Source: Lachnospiraceae bacterium UBA3689 (GTDB lineage Bacteria > Bacillota > Clostridia > Lachnospirales > Lachnospiraceae). From it: a DNA stretch of 60,483 nucleotides. The position numbers and the translations under genes were made by a program. This document shows positions 1 to 7,275 of the stretch, one piece after another. The notes beneath the pieces are model-generated. The model was not told the DNA's origin, did no database searches, and was given only the letters and a program-made list of their open reading frames with translations. The stretch lies in contig DFIU01000017.1 of the NCBI GenBank assembly GCA_002371465.1, forward strand, positions 1 to 60,483, in the 5' to 3' direction. Positions within the stretch are counted from its first letter, which is position 1. Each line of letters starts with the position of its first letter.

Positions 1-141
1 CCTACTTGGGGGTAGCATATCATTCTTCGCAGCCCCTGTTGCTATCTTATTTTACAGATTTGTTTTCTCGACGGACAGATTACCCCTACCCCAGAGAAAA
101 CCTCTGTTCTCCGTTCAGGCTATATTCTTTGATTTCATGAG

Positions 142-321
142 CCGGTAGCCGGGGACATCATCTTCTTTGACTGGGATGCCAATGGCACCATTGACCATGT
201 GGGTATCGTGGAATACTGTGAGAATGGCGTTGTCCATACCGTGGAGGGAAACTCAAATGATAGTTGCAGATAGAGAGAATATCCTGTTGGAAGCTCAAAT
301 ATCTATGGATATGGGTTGCCT
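142..321 (+). pseudogene. Fragment of a C40/CHAP-type peptidoglycan peptidase
   Basis: Reading from 142 gives PVAGDIIFFDWDANG, then TIDHVGIVEYCENGVVHTVEGN, an in-frame TAG at 271-273, then REYPVGSSNIYGYGLP. GDIIFFDW, DHVGIVE and VHTVEGNS are the His-containing core of the NlpC/P60-CHAP hydrolases carried by conjugative elements and phages of Clostridia. There is no start codon: a stop lies just upstream at 130-132, the catalytic-cysteine half is missing, and the frame is broken inside the domain. It is therefore a relic of a lysin gene. The family assignment rests on recalled motifs and not on a search. Confidence 0.72.
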
Positions 322-530
322 GTACTTCATTATTATTGCCCCGTCTGCCCGCGATTATGGATGCTATGCAGATACTTATAATGAAATACGTATCTGGTGG
401 TGCGTGACATGGAAAAGCGTTTGATTTATTGACGTAAAAATTGTTCTGTATTACGTTTTTCTATGAAAAAATTAAATCATTTCTGATGCTAATGTGATGA
501 AGTATTTAATTTCAAATCCAGGAGGCAGCA

Positions 531-710
531 ATGAAAAAAATCTGGAATAACTGGCTGAAAGAGAGCATATTTATCTACAGCGTTATCTACACGGTCACAA
601 CGATTGTTAACAGTATAGCCTACCTGATACAGGGAATCAGAAACGATCCGAGTGGAAACTGGCATGAGCTCACAAGGGCGCTGATCGTTCAGAAGATACG
701 GTACAAATAA
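531..710 (+). pseudogene. Truncated small membrane protein (DUF6608-like N-terminus)
   Basis: An ATG preceded by GGAGG (521-525) opens a 59-codon frame. The product begins MKKIWNNWLKESIFIYSVIY and continues through a hydrophobic stretch to WHELTRALIV. From memory this resembles the N-terminal half of small membrane proteins annotated DUF6608, which normally continue with a second membrane helix. Here the frame runs into QKIRYK and stops, so the gene is probably cut short. It may still be translated because its ribosome binding site is intact. It lies between the lysin relic and the MerR-type gene, consistent with a decaying accessory region. Confidence 0.5.
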
Positions 711-738
711 TAAATACGATATACCTTTCAAAAATGTG

Positions 739-769
739 TTGACTATGGCATAACGTGATAGTTTATACT
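739..769 (+). promoter_or_regulatory. MerR-type promoter with 19-bp spacer and central dyad
   Basis: TTGACT (739-744) and TATACT (764-769) are separated by 19 bp. The spacer carries the inverted repeat ACTAT (742-746) and ATAGT (758-762). A long spacer containing a dyad is the hallmark of promoters twisted open by MerR-family proteins. The gene directly downstream encodes such a protein, so autoregulation is inferred. Transcription would start near 776, which rules out a TTG start at 775. Confidence 0.75.
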
Positions 770-792
770 CATCTTTGTCAGGAGGTGCTGAA

Positions 793-1533
793 GTGTATTT
801 GATCAAAAAGGTCAGTGAAATCAGTGGTGTATCGGTGCGCACTTTACATCATTATGATGAGATCGGTTTGCTGTCTCCTCAAAAAAGGGAAAATGGATAC
901 AGGTATTATTCTGATGAGGACATGTCTCTTTTACAGATGATACTTTTCTATAAATACCTGGGGTTTCCCCTGAAGCAGATAAAGGAACTGCTGAAGCGGG
1001 AGGATAGCGAATTACTGCCGCATTTAAGGAAACAACTGCTTTTGATGCAGGCAGAAAAGCAACGTCTCCTGACGCTCATAGACACATTGGAGAGGACGAT
1101 TGCGTCCAGGGAAAGGAGAACGAGTATGTCGGTGAAAGAAAAATTTAATGGATTCACATATCAGGATAATCAAAAATATAAGCAAGCGGCAATCGATCTG
1201 TATGGAAAGAAAGTCATTGAAGAAGCTGTCGAAAAACAAAAGGGAAAAGAACAGGAACTTACGGACGGCTTTAATAAAATCTTCTTTGCTTTTTCTGATA
1301 ATATGTCAAAAGGGATAAGCGCCACAGCGCAGGAGAATGTGAGATTGGCAGCAGAATTGCATGAACATCTTTGCAAATATTCCTTTGATTGTCCGATGGA
1401 TGTATTTTCAAGTATCGGCTACGGATATGTGAAAAACGAAGAGTTCAAAAGCAATTTGGACAAGTTCGGAGAGGGAACAGCGCAGTATGTGTGCGGCGCC
1501 ATTCAGAAATATGTGAATGAAAACAGGAAGTAA
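793..1533 (+). CDS. MerR family regulator with TipAS-like effector domain
   Basis: A 246-residue transcription regulator. The N-terminal winged helix reads VRTLHHYDEIGLLSP, then NGYRYYSDED, the classic MerR signature. A coiled coil (LRKQLLLMQAEKQRLLTLI) follows, and the C-terminal part from about residue 115 (KEKFNGFTYQDNQKYKQ) resembles the TipAS drug-binding domain. GTG at 793 is chosen as start because AGGAGG lies at 780-785 with 7-nt spacing and the promoter places the transcript start near 776. TipA-like proteins bind thiopeptides or other hydrophobic drugs and activate their own promoter. The ligand here is unknown. The gene ends in a strong terminator. Confidence 0.85.
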   Translation: MYLIKKVSEISGVSVRTLHHYDEIGLLSPQKRENGYRYYSDEDMSLLQMILFYKYLGFPLKQIKELLKREDSELLPHLRKQLLLMQAEKQRLLTLIDTLERTIASRERRTSMSVKEKFNGFTYQDNQKYKQAAIDLYGKKVIEEAVEKQKGKEQELTDGFNKIFFAFSDNMSKGISATAQENVRLAAELHEHLCKYSFDCPMDVFSSIGYGYVKNEEFKSNLDKFGEGTAQYVCGAIQKYVNENRK

Positions 1534-1546
1534 AATTATTTTTATG

Positions 1547-1578
1547 GGTGGCAGAGAATAAGATCTCTGCCACCTTTT
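1547..1578 (+). terminator. Intrinsic terminator after the MerR gene
   Basis: GGTGGCAGAGA (1547-1557) pairs perfectly over 11 bp with TCTCTGCCACC (1564-1574) around a 6-nt loop, followed by TTTT. It separates the MerR unit from the two-component operon. Confidence 0.85.
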
Positions 1579-1592
1579 GCGGAAAACTCTTA

Positions 1593-1626
1593 ACGATTCA
1601 TAGGCTTTCGATGCCGCATGAATCGT
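1593..1626. repeat. 9-bp inverted repeat ahead of the Bce-type regulator gene
   Basis: ACGATTCAT (1593-1601) and ATGAATCGT (1618-1626) are perfect inverted copies with 16 bases between them. They lie between the MerR terminator and the response regulator start. The element could be an operator or an mRNA hairpin just before the ribosome binding site. No T-run follows, so it is not a terminator. Confidence 0.55.
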
Positions 1627-1661
1627 ATTGCGGAGGACTATCTCAAGGGAGGTGTACGTGC

Positions 1662-2360
1662 TTGTCTTATAAAATTACAATCATAGAAGATGACCAGGCG
1701 CTTGCGAAGCAGATTTCGCGGTTGCTTTCCCGCTATGGCTATGACTGTGAAGAAACCAAAGACTTTTCAGCCATTGACGGACAGATTGAAGCGGGAAAGC
1801 CGGATTTGATCCTGCTGGATATAAATTTGCCGAAATTTGACGGATTCTATTGGTGCAGAAGATTACGGGAGCGCACAAAAGTTCCTATCCTGATCATGTC
1901 AGCGCGAAACGATACGGCAGATCAGATACGCGGGATGGAATCCGGCGCAGATGATTACATTACGAAGCCGTTTGATCCGGATGTGCTGCTGGCAAAAGTG
2001 AATGCCACCATCCGCCGCAATTATGGGACTTTGAAACCGGGAATGGCAGACCAGGGAACGGAGAAATGCGGCGTCATCTTCCGGGAGAACCGTCAAACGG
2101 TTGTCTATGAAGGCGCGCAGGCAGAACTATCCTTCACGGAAACGCAGCTGTTCCGGGAACTTTTTGACGCATTTCCTGACGCCGTATCCAGAGGAGAGCT
2201 GTTTATGCAGGTCTGGGACAGCGATACTTTCGTGGAGGAAAATACCCTGAACGTTAATATCCGCAGGCTGCGGGAGAAGCTCGCCGCCGCCCGGCTTCCC
2301 ATAGAAATCAGGGTGGTTCGCTCCCTGGGATATAAGCTGGTGATCGGAGGAAGCGTATGA
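1662..2360 (+). CDS. OmpR-family response regulator (BceR-like)
   Basis: A 232-residue regulator. The receiver domain has the acidic pair IIEDD, phosphorylation Asp53 in LILLDINLP, and Lys in ITKPF. A winged-helix DNA-binding domain ends in NIRRLREKL and RSLGYKLV. Translation is placed at TTG 1662 because GGGAGGTG (1647-1654) lies at the right distance and the receiver fold starts there; upstream codons of the open frame run through the terminator. The gene overlaps the kinase gene by ATGA. Together with the next three genes it forms a Bce-type peptide-antibiotic sensing and detoxification module, so it probably activates the dyad-bearing promoter before the transporter genes. Confidence 0.92.
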   Translation: MSYKITIIEDDQALAKQISRLLSRYGYDCEETKDFSAIDGQIEAGKPDLILLDINLPKFDGFYWCRRLRERTKVPILIMSARNDTADQIRGMESGADDYITKPFDPDVLLAKVNATIRRNYGTLKPGMADQGTEKCGVIFRENRQTVVYEGAQAELSFTETQLFRELFDAFPDAVSRGELFMQVWDSDTFVEENTLNVNIRRLREKLAAARLPIEIRVVRSLGYKLVIGGSV

Positions 2361-3331
2361 GACTGTTTTTGAGAGATCACCTGGATATTATCCTTTTCTA
2401 TGCCTTTAATGCCTTGTTTCTGTCTTACGTTTATCACAGAATGGAAGGTTTCCAGACAACCGATGGTATTTTTTATTTCCTGTTTCTGTCTTTCTTCCTG
2501 CTAATGCTTCTCCTGCTGCTGCGGTATGTCCGGAAACGCAGACTTTACCGGATGCTGAGCCGCGATCCAGCCACCCTGGAAGACATGATGGATTTGGAGG
2601 CTGCTGACGCAGAGACGAACGCTTTCTTACGATATAACCGGAAATGCTATGAAGCCTATGAGCGGAAGCTGAACACATGGCAGGCGGAAAATGGACGGTG
2701 GCAGACCCATCTCATGCAGTGGGTTCATCAGATGAAAACCCCTGTCAGCGTGATCCGCCTGATGGTGCAGGACGATACAAAACAACGGGATTCCTTTGGC
2801 GTATTGTATGAGTTAGATCGTCTGCAAAGCCAGATGGATCTGATGCTGGGGCTCGCCCGCGCAGGGCAGGTCAAAAATGATCTGGTTATAGAGCAACTGT
2901 CTTTGGACACCCTGCTGCGGGATGTCATCCGCAAGAACAAGCGGCTGTTTATTCAGCATCAGGTGTTCCCACAGATGGAGCCCGGAGAGGACGGTTTGAT
3001 CCGCAGTGACCGGAAATGGCTTGCCTTTGTGATTGAGCAGCTGCTGCACAATGCAGTCAAGTATTCCCCTTCACATTCTACAATCGAGCTTTCCATAAAG
3101 AAGGATGGAGCGCGCACAAAGCTCACGGTCCGGGATCATGGCGTCGGAATCCGCGCAAGAGATCTCCCCCGTGTATTCGAACTCTATTATACAGGTTCCA
3201 ACGGACGGGAAAGCGACCAGTCCTCCGGAATCGGGCTGTATCTGGTGAAGACAATCTTAGACAGCCTGGGGCATGGCGTTGAACTGAAGTCGAAGGTCAA
3301 TGAGGGAACAGAAGTTTCCATTCTGTTTTGA
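2357..3331 (+). CDS. Intramembrane-sensing histidine kinase (BceS-like)
   Basis: A 324-residue kinase with two closely spaced membrane helices at about residues 10-60 and almost no extracellular loop, typical of BceS-type kinases that sense flux through their partner transporter. The dimerisation/phosphoacceptor box is WVHQMKTPVSVI with His124. ATPase motifs follow: N box (EQLLHNAVKYSP), G1 (VRDHGVGI) and G2 (SSGIGLYLVK). The ATGA overlap with the regulator gene shows translational coupling. The pair lies directly before the ATPase and permease genes that presumably form the sensory complex. Confidence 0.92.
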   Translation: MRLFLRDHLDIILFYAFNALFLSYVYHRMEGFQTTDGIFYFLFLSFFLLMLLLLLRYVRKRRLYRMLSRDPATLEDMMDLEAADAETNAFLRYNRKCYEAYERKLNTWQAENGRWQTHLMQWVHQMKTPVSVIRLMVQDDTKQRDSFGVLYELDRLQSQMDLMLGLARAGQVKNDLVIEQLSLDTLLRDVIRKNKRLFIQHQVFPQMEPGEDGLIRSDRKWLAFVIEQLLHNAVKYSPSHSTIELSIKKDGARTKLTVRDHGVGIRARDLPRVFELYYTGSNGRESDQSSGIGLYLVKTILDSLGHGVELKSKVNEGTEVSILF

Positions 3332-3337
3332 AAATGA

Positions 3338-3406
3338 AAAAGTGACAACCACTGTCACTTTTCGTCACTTTCTGCGATAGTGATTACGGCCATTTTTCCG
3401 TATACT
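3338..3406 (+). promoter_or_regulatory. Dyad operator and promoter before the Bce-type transporter
   Basis: Two dyads precede the transporter genes: AAAAGTGACA (3338-3347) with TGTCACTTTT (3353-3362), and TCACT (3365-3369) with AGTGA (3379-3383). A good -10 TATACT lies at 3401-3406, while the -35 region near 3378-3383 (TAGTGA) matches poorly, as expected for an activator-dependent promoter. BceR-type regulators bind TGACA/TGTCA-like dyads at such positions, so this is the inferred binding site. The first dyad could also act as a weak terminator for the kinase gene. Confidence 0.65.
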
Positions 3407-3449
3407 CCCCCTGTAAGCAGTTCTAAATATGAGAAAGGAAACAAGCAAT

Positions 3450-4193
3450 ATGAGTGTATTATCTGTCGAACAGGTGACGAAGATATACGGAAGCAAGGTG
3501 AAGATCCGGGCGGTGGATCATCTTTCTCTGTCGGTTGAGAAAGGGGAGTTTATCGCTGTCATGGGCGCCTCGGGGAGTGGGAAGTCCACACTGTTAAACC
3601 TGATCTCCGGTATCCTGCCGCTGACCTCCGGCGAAATTCGTATCGATGGCAAAGATATTTCCCGTTTGAATGAGGAAGAAGCGGCGCGGCTGCGCCGTGA
3701 CAAGTTGGGCTTCGTCTTTCAGGACTATAACCTGGTGGACACTCTGACCCTCGGAGAGAATATCATGCTGCCGCTGATGTTCCAAAAGAAAGACCCGGAT
3801 ACCATGCGCAGGGAGGCGCATATCTATGCGAAGAAGCTGGGGATTGATACGGTCTTTGGCAGCAGGACTTACGAGGTTTCCGGCGGTCAGGCTCAGCGAG
3901 CCGCGATTGCGCGGGCGATCATCCACCATCCCAGTCTGCTTCTGGCAGACGAACCCACCGGCAACCTGGATTCTGCGTCAGCACAGCAGGTGATGCGGAT
4001 ATTCGCCGCACTGAATACGGAAGAACAGGTCTCTTCCCTTGTTGTTACCCACGATCCGCGGACGGCAAGCTTTTGCGGGCGGGTGGTGTTTATCCGGGAC
4101 GGAAAGGTCTTTCATGAGCTTTACCGGGAGGACAATCAGCTTCATTTTTATGATGAGATCTTAAGTGTCCTCAAGTTTCTGGGAGGTGCATGA
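3450..4193 (+). CDS. ABC transporter ATP-binding protein (BceA-like)
   Basis: A 247-residue MacB/LolD-type ATPase. Walker A is GASGSGKSTLL, the Q-loop region is FVFQDYNLVDTLTLGENI, the ABC signature is VSGGQAQRAAIARAI and Walker B is LLLADEPTGNLDS. The start at 3450 is preferred over the upstream ATG at 3429 because AGAAAGGAAA lies ahead of it and the family begins at this point. One base separates its stop from the permease start. The pair would export or release cell-wall-active peptides such as bacitracin or lantibiotics from the membrane; the actual substrate is unknown. Confidence 0.92.
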   Translation: MSVLSVEQVTKIYGSKVKIRAVDHLSLSVEKGEFIAVMGASGSGKSTLLNLISGILPLTSGEIRIDGKDISRLNEEEAARLRRDKLGFVFQDYNLVDTLTLGENIMLPLMFQKKDPDTMRREAHIYAKKLGIDTVFGSRTYEVSGGQAQRAAIARAIIHHPSLLLADEPTGNLDSASAQQVMRIFAALNTEEQVSSLVVTHDPRTASFCGRVVFIRDGKVFHELYREDNQLHFYDEILSVLKFLGGA

Positions 4194-4194
4194 G

Positions 4195-6096
4195 ATGACC
4201 TTTGGACAATTTGTGCGAAATAGCGTGCTGCGGGATAAGGATAACTACGCGGCGTACTGGCTGAGCAGTATTTTTACAGTGGTTGTTTTTTTCGTTTTCT
4301 CTGCAGATCGTCATCATCCTGAACTTTCAACGGACCTCTCTATCAGGAATATGATGAGCTACGCACAGGTGGCAATTCTAATCTTTTCCTTTGGTTTTTT
4401 GACCCTGTCTATCTTTGCCTTCATAAAGAAAAAGAGGCAGACCTACGGAACCCTGCTGATGATGGGGATGAGCAAAAGACAGGTGCGGCGCATGGTTTTT
4501 CTGGAAAACATGCTGATTGGCTCAAGCGCTGTCGCGGTGGGTATTGTGATCGGACTGGTCTTCTCTCATCTGACCGTGATGATGATGGGAAGATTCATAC
4601 ACCTGAGTGAAATCCGATATGTGTTTCCATGGCAGACCATCCGGGACACCGTCATTGGCTTCCTGGCGGTCTTTGCCCTGGTCAGTCTGTTCCAGGGAAG
4701 GAGGCTCACCAGAATTCCTGTCCGGGAACTCATTTCAGGTCGGGAAAACGAGGGCAGGAACATGAAATTCCACCCTGTTCTGGCGATCCTTGGACTGGCA
4801 TCTCTGATTTTTGGCTATCTGCTGACGGCTTTCCATGAGATCCCGTGGATCAGGAGTGTTTTTGAGCGGAACGAACTATTGGTAAAAAATGTTGCTCCGA
4901 TGATTATCAGCTGTGTGTGTGTCGGACTCTTCCTGGTGTTCCGGGAGTTTGTATTTCTGTTCCTTGATGAGATCCGCCATCGGTCAAAGCGATATTTGCA
5001 GGAAGGAAATGCGATATGGGTCTCCGGGCTGCGGGACAAGCTGAAAAGTTCTGTCACTACGATGTTCATCTCCACGGTCATGCTGACCATGGCTTTTTCG
5101 GCCATTATCACTTGTATTACTATCATGACTTCTGTGCGCGCGGATATTACGGCGATGAACCCTGCTGCCATTCTTTATATGTCCTTTGACGGGGATGACG
5201 AGGCGGATGTAAACACTTCACTGATCGAACAGGCACTGGTCGAAAACGGCGTGGAATATCAGGCATATCAGTATGATATTCTGGAATACGGCGACGATGA
5301 AATGCATGCCAATAAGCTGCTGCGGGCATCGGACTATAATCATCAGGCCGGAACTCGCCTTGCCCCTGCAGATGGACAGGCAATTGACATCAGCGGCAGA
5401 AACGCTTATGAGGCGACGGTTACCGTTACAGATACGGACACACTGGAAATCACAGGTTCCGCCAAACCATGGTTGGAATTTCATCGACGGAATCACTCCT
5501 ATGTAGTCAGTGACAGCACCTATGACCGTTTTCTGTCTTCCGGGAAGATGAAGATTGTAACCGCATACGAATATCAGGCAGACGATGAGGCACAGGCGGA
5601 GGAAGTACGCTTTGCCAGCCGTGTTCTGACAGAACGAATTGCATCCGGTTACGGAACGCCCCGCATGTTTCTTGCACGGATCGTAGATATTGACCTGCAG
5701 GAGTATGAGTATGGGCTGCTTGGGTATGTAGCATTTTTATTCTCTCTGATTTTTATTGTGGCCTCTGCCAGTCTGCTTTACTTTCGTCTGGTCAATGACG
5801 CAAGAGAGAACCTGCCTCAGTCAAGAAACCTGTATCGTTTCGGGCTGTCCGTGCCGCAGATCCTGAAGGTTCAGAAACGGCAGATGCGTGTGCTGTTCCT
5901 GCTTCCATTGGCGTTTGCCGTGCTGTCCACCTTCTTTGCTATGAACTTTCTGATCAATATCGAAGCAGCGTCCACCCATATATTTGTACGCGCGGCGTGC
6001 GTTCTGATGCCGTTGATCCTGCTGGAGCTGGGATATTTTGCCTTGCTGAACCAGCGATTTGAAGCAAAGCTGCGCGCATATCTTGCGATTGAATAA
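4195..6096 (+). CDS. FtsX-like ABC permease (BceB-like)
   Basis: A 633-residue membrane protein with the BceB layout. One helix lies near residue 20 and three more near 55-180, with FtsX-like features such as YGTLLMMGMSKRQVRRM. Further helices follow near 190-310. A large extracellular domain spans about residues 330-500 (acidic, with GDDEADVNTSL), and a C-terminal bundle of helices contains the second coupling segment (LYRFGLSVPQILKVQKRQ). The length fits the family. GGGAGG precedes the start. It forms the transporter with the ATPase upstream and probably the sensor complex with the kinase. Confidence 0.9.
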   Translation: MTFGQFVRNSVLRDKDNYAAYWLSSIFTVVVFFVFSADRHHPELSTDLSIRNMMSYAQVAILIFSFGFLTLSIFAFIKKKRQTYGTLLMMGMSKRQVRRMVFLENMLIGSSAVAVGIVIGLVFSHLTVMMMGRFIHLSEIRYVFPWQTIRDTVIGFLAVFALVSLFQGRRLTRIPVRELISGRENEGRNMKFHPVLAILGLASLIFGYLLTAFHEIPWIRSVFERNELLVKNVAPMIISCVCVGLFLVFREFVFLFLDEIRHRSKRYLQEGNAIWVSGLRDKLKSSVTTMFISTVMLTMAFSAIITCITIMTSVRADITAMNPAAILYMSFDGDDEADVNTSLIEQALVENGVEYQAYQYDILEYGDDEMHANKLLRASDYNHQAGTRLAPADGQAIDISGRNAYEATVTVTDTDTLEITGSAKPWLEFHRRNHSYVVSDSTYDRFLSSGKMKIVTAYEYQADDEAQAEEVRFASRVLTERIASGYGTPRMFLARIVDIDLQEYEYGLLGYVAFLFSLIFIVASASLLYFRLVNDARENLPQSRNLYRFGLSVPQILKVQKRQMRVLFLLPLAFAVLSTFFAMNFLINIEAASTHIFVRAACVLMPLILLELGYFALLNQRFEAKLRAYLAIE

Positions 6097-6115
6097 AGGA
6101 AGGGGCGTGTTGAAT

Positions 6116-6886
6116 ATGAAATTTGAATTAAACAGAGCACAACTGAAAAATATCGCATTGGTTTTCATGATGCTCGATAATGTCTGGCTTCGCTTTTCCG
6201 CGAGCTTTAGCAGCATAGCGCATCTGGCAACAAGATTTGTCGCTCCGCTGTTTGCCTGGCTTATGGTGGACGGATTTTTCCATACCAGGTCCAGAGGGCG
6301 TTATTGCAGACGCCTGTGGATCGCGGCGATCCTCATGCAGATCGGAAACGTGATCTCCTTTGTGATCTTCAAGGAGAGAGGAATTACGGACAACATCTTC
6401 CTGACATTGGCGCTGGGCTTTTCCACCATCTGGCTCTTCGATATGGCAAAGACCACGAAGCAGCGTGGAAAGAAGATTCGGCTGCGGGCTTTGGCAATCG
6501 CTTTAGCAGCGCTGGGGCTTGCGCTGAGCATTGTCCTTTATATCCCGCTCCTCTTCGGCAGTGCCATCATGCTGGAAGGCGGTCTGGAGCTCATCCCCTT
6601 CATCCTTTTTGCTTATTTCTTTCATGGCAGCAAATGGAAGCAGGCGGTCGCTATCCTTGCCTACAGTTTCCTGATGTTTTTCACCTTGTATGGCGGTGTC
6701 GGAGGCGTGCAGGGATTTGATATGTTCTGCGTGAACTCCGACTGGATGACCTTCCTGGTGATTCCGTTTATGTTCCTGTATAACGGCAGAGAAGGAAAGA
6801 AGTCTTCTTTCGGCAAATGGTTCTTTTATGCGTTCTATCCCATCCACCTGTGGATCATTGCGATCCTGAGTGTTGTGTTACAATAG
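6116..6886 (+). CDS. TraX family membrane protein
   Basis: A 256-residue polytopic membrane protein with about seven hydrophobic segments. The N-terminus LKNIALVFMMLDN and the motif RFVAPLFAWLMVDGFFHTRS fit the TraX family, named for the F-pilin N-acetyltransferase and related to membrane acyltransferases. Chromosomal TraX-like proteins of Firmicutes often sit beside ABC resistance modules; their substrate is unknown. AAGGAAGGGG ends 10 bases before ATG 6116; GTG 6107 and TTG 6110 are possible alternatives. The gene follows the permease by 19 bases and is probably co-transcribed with it. Confidence 0.8.
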   Translation: MKFELNRAQLKNIALVFMMLDNVWLRFSASFSSIAHLATRFVAPLFAWLMVDGFFHTRSRGRYCRRLWIAAILMQIGNVISFVIFKERGITDNIFLTLALGFSTIWLFDMAKTTKQRGKKIRLRALAIALAALGLALSIVLYIPLLFGSAIMLEGGLELIPFILFAYFFHGSKWKQAVAILAYSFLMFFTLYGGVGGVQGFDMFCVNSDWMTFLVIPFMFLYNGREGKKSSFGKWFFYAFYPIHLWIIAILSVVLQ

Positions 6887-7093
6887 TTACAACCGGAAGG
6901 CGTACCGTTTTACATCGCCATTGTGATTGATGCAGGTTTGATGATTTCCGGAACCATCTTCTTCATCATGGGTATCCGCAAGCATAGGAAATCAGGGATT
7001 AACCTTCTCTTTTCCATATTGGTGAATACAGACCATCATATCAATTGTCACGATCACGACAAGTGCGGTCAGGATTCCGATCAGCCATTTTAA
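6887..7093 (+). other. In-frame continuation beyond the TraX stop
   Basis: After the TraX amber stop (6884-6886) the same frame stays open for 68 codons, to TAA at 7091-7093. It encodes a plausible membrane segment, IAIVIDAGLMISGTIFFIMG, followed by RKHRKSG. There is no start codon with a ribosome binding site. It is most likely the remnant of another small membrane protein gene; readthrough is less likely. Confidence 0.3.
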
Positions 7094-7108
7094 TAATCGT
7101 TTCTTCAT
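6992..7108 (-). CDS. Possible 38-residue membrane peptide
   Basis: The minus strand carries ATG at 7108 and a 38-codon frame. The product has a basic start (MKKRLLKW), one hydrophobic helix (LIGILTALVVIVTIDMMV) and the tail CIHQYGKEKVNP. A GGAAG stretch lies about 10 bases upstream of the ATG. The layout fits a one-helix membrane peptide, but such frames also occur by chance. No family is recognised, and it overlaps the plus-strand remnant described above. Confidence 0.35.
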   Translation of the reverse strand: MKKRLLKWLIGILTALVVIVTIDMMVCIHQYGKEKVNP

Positions 7109-7275
7109 AAATCAGTTCTTCCATGAAGACCAGGAACAGTAAGTTCAAATTCCCAGAATTTTCCTAAAATCAGGAAACGGTGATTTGCCCTATGGTTTTT
7201 TTCGCAGTAAATTCATAGATTAATATTTTTGCAAGAGCAAACGGAGGACGGAGAAAAACGATGCTTAACTTGACT

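Noticed and set aside
167..424. An 85-codon plus-strand frame in the lysin relic
   Set aside because: It is in a different frame from the recognisable peptidase segment and lacks a ribosome binding site.
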